NCBI GenBank assembly: GCA_943326825.2
Contig: CALPUT020000040.1
Location: 1 to 12,015 of the forward strand
Direction: 5' to 3'
DNA from: Chryseobacterium gleum
GTDB lineage: Bacteria; Bacteroidota; Bacteroidia; Flavobacteriales_D; Crocinitomicaceae
Length of the DNA: 12,015 nt
The notes under the pieces were generated by a model. The model was not told where the DNA came from, made no database searches, and worked only from the letters and a program-made list of their open reading frames with translations. A program made the translations under genes and the position numbers. Shown piece after piece: positions 1 through 6,681 of the stretch; position 1 is the stretch's first letter, and every line of letters starts with the position of its first letter.

Positions 1-911
1 AAGGGTTCATAAACTTCTTCTAATGTACCCGCATTTTCTCCAATTGCAGTTGCTATAGTAGAAAGACCAACAGGACCACCATTAAATTTATGAATGATTG
101 CTCCAAGAATACGATTATCCATTTCATCTAAACCATTTTGGTCAACATTCAATGCTTTTAATCCAAAATTAGTAATGTCTAAAGTAATAGTTCCATCACC
201 TTTAATTTGAGCAAAATCACGAATTCTTCTCAATAAAGCATTAGCAATACGAGGAGTACCACGACTTCGACTAGCAATTTGATAGGCTGCTTCGTATTGA
301 ATTGGAATATCTAATAAAGAAGCTGAACGTTCAACAATCGAAGTTAGTACTTCAGAATTATAATACTCTAATCGAGAGTTAATACCAAAACGCGCTCTTA
401 AAGGTGAAGTTAATAAACCAGAACGAGTTGTTGCACCAATTAAAGTAAAAGGATTTAGAGATATTTGAACAGTTCTAGCATTTGGACCACTATCGATTAA
501 AATATCAATCACATAATCTTCCATTGCAGAATATAAATATTCTTCAACAACTGGACTTAAACGATGAATTTCATCAATAAATAAAACATCACCAGATTGT
601 AAATTCGTTAATAGTCCTGCTAAATCACCTGCTTTATCTAAAACAGGTCCACTCGTAACTTTAAAACCAACACCTAACTCATTCGCTATAATATTTGCAA
701 GAGTTGTTTTACCAAGACCAGGAGGTCCATGAAGTAAAACATGATCTAACGGCTCTTCTCTAAGTTTTGCTGCTTGAACGAAAACTTCTAAATTATCAAC
801 AATCGCTTTTTGACCAGCAAAATCAGACAATAACTTTGGCCTTAAGACTTTATCAAAATCTTTTTCATTATTCGTTTCTGCTTCCTGTCTATAATCGAAT
901 GAATCTTCCAA
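1..911 (-). CDS. ruvB: Holliday junction branch-migration ATPase RuvB (C-terminus cut by window edge)
   Basis: RuvB is the hexameric AAA+ motor that, with RuvA, drives branch migration of Holliday junctions in recombinational repair. The frame stays open from the window edge and gives 303 residues from a TTG at 911-909. Visible motifs are the N-terminal LRP...DFAGQ segment (23-34), Walker A GPPGLGKTT (62-70), Walker B DVLFIDEIHR (108-117), sensor-1 region LIGATTRSG (157-165), the arginine-finger segment SPLRARFG (169-176) and SRGTPRIANALLRR (216-229). The sequence stops after EEVYEP in the winged-helix domain, so about 30-40 residues are missing. The start is uncertain. There is no in-frame ATG between the coxA terminator and the conserved core. 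The only upstream ATG (965-963) would put the terminator hairpin inside the gene, so TTG at 911 is preferred. Family identity is near certain; the start is not. Confidence 0.95.
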   Translation of the reverse strand, partial: MEDSFDYRQEAETNNEKDFDKVLRPKLLSDFAGQKAIVDNLEVFVQAAKLREEPLDHVLLHGPPGLGKTTLANIIANELGVGFKVTSGPVLDKAGDLAGLLTNLQSGDVLFIDEIHRLSPVVEEYLYSAMEDYVIDILIDSGPNARTVQISLNPFTLIGATTRSGLLTSPLRARFGINSRLEYYNSEVLTSIVERSASLLDIPIQYEAAYQIASRSRGTPRIANALLRRIRDFAQIKGDGTITLDITNFGLKALNVDQNGLDEMDNRILGAIIHKFNGGPVGLSTIATAIGENAGTLEEVYEP

Positions 912-925
912 TTGAATGATTTTTA

Positions 926-961
926 TCAAAAATACAAAAGCCTCTCCAATTGGAAAGGCTT
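926..961 (-). terminator. Intrinsic terminator of the act-cox operon
   Basis: Positions 938-961 form a nearly perfect inverted repeat centred on CCAATTGG. Read as minus-strand RNA every position can pair (one G-U at 944/955), and a T-rich tract (TTTTGTATTTTT) follows from about 940 down to 929. The same repeat read as plus-strand RNA has a C-A mismatch and only a weak T tail, so it mainly serves the minus-strand transcript. It begins 18 bases after the coxA stop codon (TAG, 982-980) and marks the operon's 3' end before ruvB. Confidence 0.85.
927..956 (-). promoter_or_regulatory. Possible ruvB promoter of Bacteroidota type, overlapping the terminator
   Basis: On the minus strand, TATTTTTG at 934-927 matches the Bacteroidota -7 consensus TAnnTTTG exactly. 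The -33 TTG is only approximated, by TTT at 956-954, 19 bases upstream. Initiation would fall near 920, leaving a leader of about ten bases before TTG 911. The T-run of the terminator produces such a match easily by chance, so this is a weak inference. Confidence 0.3.
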
Positions 962-979
962 TCATTAATAATTTATTAT

Positions 980-2803
980 CTAATGTTCTTCTTCACCTTC
1001 AGCTAAAGGAACAATTTGAGGAATGTAATCTTCTGAAGCTCCTGGTTTAGAGTAATCATAAGGCCATCTGTGAACAGTTGGCAATTCACCTGGCCAGTTA
1101 CCATGAATATGTTCAACAGGAGTAGTCCATTCTAAAGTATTAGCTTTCCAAGGATTTTGAATTGCTTTAGGTCCTCTAAAAATACTATAAAAGAAATTAA
1201 ATAAAAAGATTAATTGTCCTAATGCTGCAATTATTGCAAAAATTGTAATAATAACATTCAAATCCATCATCATTTCACCTGTTGGAGAATCAAATTCACC
1301 ATAAACCGAATAATCGTAATAACGTCTCGGTGCTCCTGCTAAACCTACGAAGTGCATAGGAAAGAAAACACCATAAGCTCCAACAATTGTTATCCAGAAG
1401 TGAATATAACCTAATCGTAAATTCATCATTCTACCATACATTTTAGGGAACCAATGATATACACCACCAAACATACCAAATACTGCTGACATACCCATTA
1501 CAATATGGAAGTGAGCAACAACGAAATATGTATCGTGAATATTAATGTCTAAAGCAGAATCAGCTAAGATAATACCAGTAACACCACCTGTAATGAAAGT
1601 TGAAACTAAACCAATAGCAAACATCATTGCTGGAGTTAATACAATCGAACCTTTCCATAAAGTAGTTAAATAATTAAATACTTTTACAGCAGATGGAATA
1701 GCAATCAATAATGTTGTAAATACGAATACCGAACCAATAAAAGGGTTCATCCCAGTAACGAACATATGGTGACCCCATACAATAAATGATAAGAATCCAA
1801 TAGCTAATATTGAACCAATCATAGCTCTATATCCAAAAATTGGTTTTCTTGAATTTGTAGAAATAATTTCGGATGATAAACCTAATGCAGGTAATAATAC
1901 AATATAAACCTCAGGGTGACCTAAGAACCAAAAAAGATGTTGATACAAAATTGGAGAACCTCCATGATTAGCTAACATCTCACCACCAACAATAATATCA
2001 GATAAATAAAAACTTGTCCCCATTAATCTGTCCATCATTAATAATAATACAGCAGAAAATAATACAGGGAAAGATAATACACCTAAAATAGCTGTAACAA
2101 AGAAAGCCCAAATAGTAAGAGGCATTCTAGTCATGTTCATACCTTTAGTTCTTAAGTTTAATACAGTAACTATGTAATTCAAAGAGCCCATTAAAGAAGA
2201 AACAACAAACAACGTCATAGATACTAACCACAAAGTCATTCCTAAACCGGAACCACTTACTGCTTGTGGTAATGCTGATAAAGGAGGGTAAATTGTCCAT
2301 CCTGCCATTGCTGGTCCCGATTCAACAAATAATGAAAATAACATTATAATTGAAGAAATTAAGAAGAACCAATAAGATAACATATTCAAGAAACCTGAAG
2401 CCATATCTCTCGCTCCAAGTTGTAATGGAATCAATAAATTAGAAAATGTCCCTGACAAACCTCCAGTTAAAAGGAAGAATACCATAATTGTACCGTGAAT
2501 AGTTACCAAACCAAGGTACATATCTTCTTTCAAAATTCCTCCTGGAGCCCAAGTTTCACCTAAAAAGAAAGATAAAAAATCTGAACTCTCACCTGGCCAA
2601 GCTAATTGGATACGGAATAAAATAGACAATAACATTGCTACAACACCCATAAATACAGCAGTTAATAAAAACTGCTTACCAATCATCTTATGATCTTGGC
2701 TGAAGATATATTTTGAAAAAAAATTTTCCTCGTGGTGACCATGATCTGCATGATGACCATGTGAATCGTGACTTCCATGTGCTACGTGCGCTGCTGCCGA
2801 CAT
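980..2803 (-). CDS. coxA: Cytochrome c oxidase subunit I (aa3/A1-type)
   Basis: Catalytic subunit of the terminal oxidase. It reduces O2 to water at the heme a3-CuB centre and pumps protons. The 607 residues form about twelve membrane helices with no cytochrome c fusion. Visible ligands are H103 (TIHGT) and H433 for heme a, H431 for heme a3 (HDTYFVVAHFH, 423-433), and H296, H345 and H346 for CuB. Y300 in GHPEVY is the tyrosine cross-linked to a CuB histidine. E298 makes it A1-type. D133 and N140 keep the D-channel entry. K374 keeps the K-channel, with Ser371 where Paracoccus has Thr. H423/D424 (Mg site) and R493/R494 (heme propionates) are present. The first 24 residues are strikingly His-rich. 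It lies 29 bases after coxB and is the last operon gene. Subunit III is not encoded nearby. Confidence 0.98.
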   Translation of the reverse strand: MSAAAHVAHGSHDSHGHHADHGHHEENFFSKYIFSQDHKMIGKQFLLTAVFMGVVAMLLSILFRIQLAWPGESSDFLSFFLGETWAPGGILKEDMYLGLVTIHGTIMVFFLLTGGLSGTFSNLLIPLQLGARDMASGFLNMLSYWFFLISSIIMLFSLFVESGPAMAGWTIYPPLSALPQAVSGSGLGMTLWLVSMTLFVVSSLMGSLNYIVTVLNLRTKGMNMTRMPLTIWAFFVTAILGVLSFPVLFSAVLLLMMDRLMGTSFYLSDIIVGGEMLANHGGSPILYQHLFWFLGHPEVYIVLLPALGLSSEIISTNSRKPIFGYRAMIGSILAIGFLSFIVWGHHMFVTGMNPFIGSVFVFTTLLIAIPSAVKVFNYLTTLWKGSIVLTPAMMFAIGLVSTFITGGVTGIILADSALDINIHDTYFVVAHFHIVMGMSAVFGMFGGVYHWFPKMYGRMMNLRLGYIHFWITIVGAYGVFFPMHFVGLAGAPRRYYDYSVYGEFDSPTGEMMMDLNVIITIFAIIAALGQLIFLFNFFYSIFRGPKAIQNPWKANTLEWTTPVEHIHGNWPGELPTVHRWPYDYSKPGASEDYIPQIVPLAEGEEEH

Positions 2804-2832
2804 CTTTATATCTGTTTTAATTAAAAATTCTA

Positions 2833-4077
2833 TTACTTAGCTACTACTTCTGTTAAATCAGTAGTTGTTTCTGCTGGTGCTACTGGAGCACTAACAACTG
2901 GAAAATATTTATGTTTGAAAGTAGATGTTGCCATTTTACCTTTCATCCAAGAATTGTATTCACCTTCTGGTAAAACAACAATAATCATTTTCATTTTATA
3001 GTGAGCTCCTCCACAAATTTTATTACACAACAATACATAATTAAATTTATTGTTTTTCTTGATAACACGCATTTCTTTAGTTGTGATATCAGGAGTAAAT
3101 TTAAAACGAGTAGTTAATCCTGGTACAGTATTCATTTGTGCTCTGAAATGAGGGAAATGAGCTGAATGAATTACATCTTTTGCTCTGAAATTAAATTCAT
3201 ATTCCTTATTATCACATAGATATAATGTATCTTTTTGAATAATATCATCCCAAGCAAAAGAATCAACTTTTTTATTATGACGAGCTTTCATTTGATATAA
3301 TAAACGAATCAATCGTTCCTTTCTATCCAAATCAACAATCATTTTCTCTTTCTCTTCAGGAACTAACATGATGGCATTATCATTCAATTTAGATTCTAAA
3401 GCCTTAATACCAGATAAACCATCTTCCATTTCAAAAATAGCTGAATCAATAGTATTAGAAGTCAATAAAGCCAATTCATTATTAGCTGTAGTCAATTTAT
3501 AATCAAAATTTCCAAGTGTATTATCTTCTCCAGAATACCTTGCTGTCCAATCAAATTGTTTAGAAAACAATTCAACTCTAATCGATTCTTTTTTAGCATT
3601 ATCAGTAACCGAGTTCCAAGTTTTCAAACCTAAAATAATAATAACTGCTAACACTGCAGCAGGAACAACTGTCCAAAGCATTTCTAACTTATTATTATGA
3701 GGATAATAAAAAGCTGCAACACCTGGTGTACGTGTGTATTTGTAAGCGAAAAAGAAAAGTAAAAAATTCGTTAAAAAGAATACAATAATAATAATAATAA
3801 AATTTAAATTTAACAAAGAATCTAACTCTCTACCATGAACTGAAGCAGATACTCCTCTACCTGTCCAACCATATTCAGACATTAAATAGATAAATCCTAA
3901 AAAGAAGAAAGCCATAAAAGCTAACATTAACTTTCCATTTAATTTATTATCTCTATTTAAAACTTCGTTTTCACCAGAGTTTCTTAGTTTTGAATTTAAT
4001 TCATAAATTCTAATTAATTGTGCTAAAGCAACAACTCCTAAAACGATTACGATAATTGCAATTAATTTGCCCATCAT
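2833..4077 (-). CDS. coxB: Cytochrome c oxidase subunit II with CuA centre and helical insert
   Basis: Accepts electrons from the ACIII cytochromes at the binuclear CuA site and passes them to heme a of CoxA. The 414 residues contain four predicted membrane helices (about 3-21, 50-66, 91-112, 133-152), two more than classical subunit II, as is usual in Bacteroidota. The CuA ligands are H304 (DVIHSAHFPHFR), C351, C355, H359 and M362. The Glu normally between the two cysteines is Lys353. After QFDWTARYSGEDNTLG (174-189) comes an insert of about 85 residues (199-283), rich in Glu, Lys and Leu, before the copper domain resumes. An in-frame ATT repeat encodes five isoleucines at 94-98. ATG codons at 4077 and 4074 are both possible starts. 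No heme-binding CXXCH is present, so this is not a caa3-type fusion. Confidence 0.97.
   Translation of the reverse strand: MMGKLIAIIVIVLGVVALAQLIRIYELNSKLRNSGENEVLNRDNKLNGKLMLAFMAFFFLGFIYLMSEYGWTGRGVSASVHGRELDSLLNLNFIIIIIVFFLTNFLLFFFAYKYTRTPGVAAFYYPHNNKLEMLWTVVPAAVLAVIIILGLKTWNSVTDNAKKESIRVELFSKQFDWTARYSGEDNTLGNFDYKLTTANNELALLTSNTIDSAIFEMEDGLSGIKALESKLNDNAIMLVPEEKEKMIVDLDRKERLIRLLYQMKARHNKKVDSFAWDDIIQKDTLYLCDNKEYEFNFRAKDVIHSAHFPHFRAQMNTVPGLTTRFKFTPDITTKEMRVIKKNNKFNYVLLCNKICGGAHYKMKMIIVVLPEGEYNSWMKGKMATSTFKHKYFPVVSAPVAPAETTTDLTEVVAK
3784..3798. repeat. coxB: (AAT)5 trinucleotide tract inside coxB
   Basis: Five perfect AAT units on the plus strand read as ATT codons for Ile94-Ile98 of CoxB, in its third membrane helix. 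Length changes in whole units would stay in frame and only lengthen or shorten the helix. It is most simply explained by AT-biased isoleucine codon use. Confidence 0.8.
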
Positions 4078-4108
4078 TTATAATTTGACTGTTATAAAAT
4101 ATACTTTA

Positions 4109-5311
4109 TTAAACTTCGTGATGAATACTTTCATCTAAGAAAGGGTGATTGACTGGAGTCAAAGGTGCTTTTGTAAGATTATTTAAAATCGTTCGTATAA
4201 AGAAACCTGCAGCCAATAATGCCATTCCTACTTCTAAGAAACCAACTTTAGCTTTAGCACCTAAAGATCCTGCTGAAATCATAATGTAAACATCAAACCA
4301 GTGACCAATTATGATTATTGTACCAACAATCGTTAAAACACCGGTGTGTCTTTTTGCATCTCTTGACATTAACAATAACATTGGGAATGCAAAATTAATT
4401 AAGAACATTCCAAAGTACATAAATTTAAAATGATCAATTCTTGTCATATAATAAACAACCTCTTCACCAAGATTTGCATACCAAATCAACATGAATTGAG
4501 AGAACCACATGTAAGACCATAAGAAAGAAATTGCGAAAGTCCATTTTCCTAAATCATGAATATGGTTTTCATTTACTTTTGGTAAGTAACCTTGTTTTTT
4601 AAGATATAAAGTTAATAATACTAAAACTGTCATTGTAGAACACCACATTCCAGCAAATGTATACCAACCAAATAAAGTTGAGAACCAGTGAACATCGATA
4701 GACATTATCCAATCCCAAGCAGAAGAAGAACTGAATACAGCAAAGAAAACTAAAAAAGTAGCCGCTTTACGATAATTTTTAAAGTGAATCTCAGTACCAC
4801 CTACTCTATCTTCTTCCAAAGAACGATTTCTAAAACCTCTCCAAAATAAAGTATAAACAGTAAAATAAGCTATAGTTCTAATCCAAAAGAAAATTGGATT
4901 TAAATATGCTGATTTACCTTCTATAATTTCATCATAATGATGACTACCTTTAGTAGTATAAGCTTTATCCATCCATAAATAAATGTGAGCACCATCTAAA
5001 AATGTAATTATTAAAAGCACTGCCCCTAATAATCCCATTCCATATGGTAAAAATCCTGCAACACCTTCAATTACTCTTTTAACAGATGCATACCATCCAG
5101 TTTCAGTAGCATATTGTAACGCTAGAAAAAATAATGCTCCTAATCCAATTGCAAAGAAAAAGAAACCATTAATTAAACCGTTAGCCATAATTCTTTGAAC
5201 TAAATTATGCTCACCAATATTAGAAACTATTCCAATTGCCGTAAACAAAACGCCAACAATCATTAAGATTAAAGTAAGACGATTTGCTTTATTTGATACT
5301 TTGAATTCCAT
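4109..5311 (-). CDS. actF: Alternative complex III membrane subunit ActF
   Basis: Integral membrane subunit of alternative complex III and a divergent relative of ActC in the NrfD/PsrC superfamily. The 400 residues give ten hydrophobic segments (roughly 13-30, 45-66, 89-108, 138-157, 183-199, 213-235, 256-278, 297-315, 324-345, 355-375), matching the ten helices seen in ACIII structures. Polar residues within or near helices include D106, H109, D200, D206, H208, H337 and D340. In published ACIII structures ActF is not the quinol site but may carry a proton path. I infer the same here from position only. The gene starts 23 bases after actE and ends 31 bases before coxB, so it links the ACIII and oxidase parts of the operon. 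Length is normal and nothing is truncated. Confidence 0.93.
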   Translation of the reverse strand: MEFKVSNKANRLTLILMIVGVLFTAIGIVSNIGEHNLVQRIMANGLINGFFFFAIGLGALFFLALQYATETGWYASVKRVIEGVAGFLPYGMGLLGAVLLIITFLDGAHIYLWMDKAYTTKGSHHYDEIIEGKSAYLNPIFFWIRTIAYFTVYTLFWRGFRNRSLEEDRVGGTEIHFKNYRKAATFLVFFAVFSSSSAWDWIMSIDVHWFSTLFGWYTFAGMWCSTMTVLVLLTLYLKKQGYLPKVNENHIHDLGKWTFAISFLWSYMWFSQFMLIWYANLGEEVVYYMTRIDHFKFMYFGMFLINFAFPMLLLMSRDAKRHTGVLTIVGTIIIIGHWFDVYIMISAGSLGAKAKVGFLEVGMALLAAGFFIRTILNNLTKAPLTPVNHPFLDESIHHEV

Positions 5312-5334
5312 CTTCTATTATCGTATAGTTATTA

Positions 5335-6081
5335 TTATTTTTTTGTAGTTGTTTCTTTAAGACTATCAGAAGTAGCAGAAACAGCTAAAGCACCATTTGC
5401 ATCAAATTTTCCATAATCAGCATTTTGGAATTTTTTCACATAGTGAACTAAAGTCCAAATTTCTTTTTTATTTAAAATTGATGAATGAGCACCCATTGCG
5501 TTTCTTCCATAATAAATAGAATAAAACATTTGACCTTCAGTGATTGTCAAATTCTTATAATTTGGAACACCTGCATAAGCACCACTAGTAACCATAGGAC
5601 CATTTCCATCTCCTGCTTCACCATGACAGTGTTGACAATTAGCTGCAAAAAGAGACTTCCCTTTTTTGAAAATGTCTTCAGTATTTTCAGCTGTTAATTT
5701 ATAAGGATTAACATCAACTGCTGCTGCTGCATACTCGTCGTTAGCAGTTAAATCAGCATTATACATACCGTGTGTTTCTTTAAAAGCTAAATTCGCTTTT
5801 CTATGGTAAGGTAACATCAACATTACTGTTGCTGAATCAGTACCGTAATAAGGAATTGTATTACTTGGAGGAGTTAATGCAGAAAGCTTCATTTTGAAGT
5901 CTTTATTTTCTCTTCCTCTAATTTCTCCATAATCTACGTATGGTTCAATAGCTGGAGAACGGTACATATCAGGCATATATTCTAAACCTGAACTATCCGC
6001 GTCAGCAGTACATGATCCTAAAATCAATGTAGAAGCTGCAACTATTGTTAAACTTGCTATTGCCGTAAATTTAATTTTCAT
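5335..6081 (-). CDS. actE: Alternative complex III monoheme cytochrome c lipoprotein ActE
   Basis: Periplasm-facing monoheme cytochrome c of ACIII, which hands electrons toward CoxB. The 248 residues begin with a lipoprotein signal: Lys2 and Lys4, a hydrophobic stretch (7-21) and the lipobox LGSC with acylated Cys24. The heme motif is CQHCH (149-153), followed by GDGNGP typical of class I cytochromes. M196 in GRNAMGAHSS is the likely sixth iron ligand. A long N-terminal arm (about 25-130) carries a PYHRK segment at 91-95. The Thr/Lys-rich tail looks disordered. It is separated from actD by 55 bases, the widest gap in the operon, which contains a small hairpin. There is no Shine-Dalgarno sequence, as is normal for Bacteroidota. 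Confidence 0.95.
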   Translation of the reverse strand: MKIKFTAIASLTIVAASTLILGSCTADADSSGLEYMPDMYRSPAIEPYVDYGEIRGRENKDFKMKLSALTPPSNTIPYYGTDSATVMLMLPYHRKANLAFKETHGMYNADLTANDEYAAAAVDVNPYKLTAENTEDIFKKGKSLFAANCQHCHGEAGDGNGPMVTSGAYAGVPNYKNLTITEGQMFYSIYYGRNAMGAHSSILNKKEIWTLVHYVKKFQNADYGKFDANGALAVSATSDSLKETTTKK

Positions 6082-6111
6082 CTGTCTCTATCAGTTTACT
6101 TTGTCAGACAC

Positions 6112-6127
6112 AACATCTTTCGATGCT
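6112..6127 (-). promoter_or_regulatory. GAAA-tetraloop hairpin between actD and actE
   Basis: Read as minus-strand RNA, AGCAUC-GAAA-GAUGUU folds into a six-base-pair stem (one G-U) closed by a GNRA-type GAAA loop. It lies in the 55-base actD-actE gap with no T tract after it, so it is not an intrinsic terminator. It might be a processing or stability element. The fold is read directly; a function is only a guess. Confidence 0.35.
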
Positions 6128-6136
6128 TATGGCAAA

Positions 6137-6673
6137 TTAATTAATTTCTTTTTGATCTATTTCTATTATTCCTGTTTGTTTCAACATAGAATTTAATTCA
6201 TCTTCCGTAAACTGAGTGTTTTCCGAAAGTTTTAACTCTATAACAAACTTGTCATCCGTTGTTCTTGGATCAGGATTTTGTGCAGGCATACCAGGTAATG
6301 TTTTATTTCTTAATAAATAAGTAATAGCCATACCATGTGCTGCACATAATACTGTAAACTCAAACGTCACAGGAATAAATGCTAAGATATTATCTAAATA
6401 TGTTTCATTTGGTTTACCACCAATATTCATCGGCCAATCCACAATCATGATATAACGCATACCTATTGTTGCTAATAAAGTACCTGTAATACCATATAAG
6501 AATGCCATAATACCAAGACGAGTATTTTTAATACCAATAATTGGATCTATTCCATGTATTGGAAACGGTGAAAATACATCTGATACCTTAACACCTTTAG
6601 ACACTAACAACTTTGCGCCATCTTTTAACACATCGTCGTCGTCATACATTGCATAAATAACTTTCTCTGCCAT
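6137..6673 (-). CDS. actD: Alternative complex III subunit ActD (DUF3341 family)
   Basis: Small ACIII membrane subunit of the DUF3341 family. It has no cofactor motif and its role is mainly structural in the known complexes. The 178 residues begin with a soluble domain of about 45 residues starting EKVIYAMYDDDD, including the characteristic SPFPIHGID (35-43). Two membrane helices follow at about 51-78 and 97-121, with FEF and a histidine (H113) in the second, then a charged C-terminal tail of about 55 residues. It starts 8 bases after the actC stop, so translation of the two genes is probably coupled. Length is typical for the family. No cysteines or histidines are arranged to bind heme or iron-sulfur clusters. 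Confidence 0.93.
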   Translation of the reverse strand: MAEKVIYAMYDDDDVLKDGAKLLVSKGVKVSDVFSPFPIHGIDPIIGIKNTRLGIMAFLYGITGTLLATIGMRYIMIVDWPMNIGGKPNETYLDNILAFIPVTFEFTVLCAAHGMAITYLLRNKTLPGMPAQNPDPRTTDDKFVIELKLSENTQFTEDELNSMLKQTGIIEIDQKEIN

Positions 6674-6681
6674 GTCTACGA

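Noticed and set aside
912..965. Extending ruvB to the ATG at 965
   Set aside because: The added residues would be encoded by the terminator hairpin and its T tract and do not resemble RuvB N-termini. Kept only as a fallback.
2815..2826. 12-base palindrome TTTTAATTAAAA between coxB and coxA
   Set aside because: Only A and T in a very AT-rich gap; expected by chance and too weak to be a terminator or operator.
5485..5697. Plus-strand open frame of 70 codons
   Set aside because: It lies wholly opposite actE, has no recognisable domain, and is explained as an antisense shadow.
6082..6109. TGTCT...AGACA inverted repeat upstream of actE
   Set aside because: Five-base arms with a long unpaired spacer; not convincing as an operator or RNA stem.
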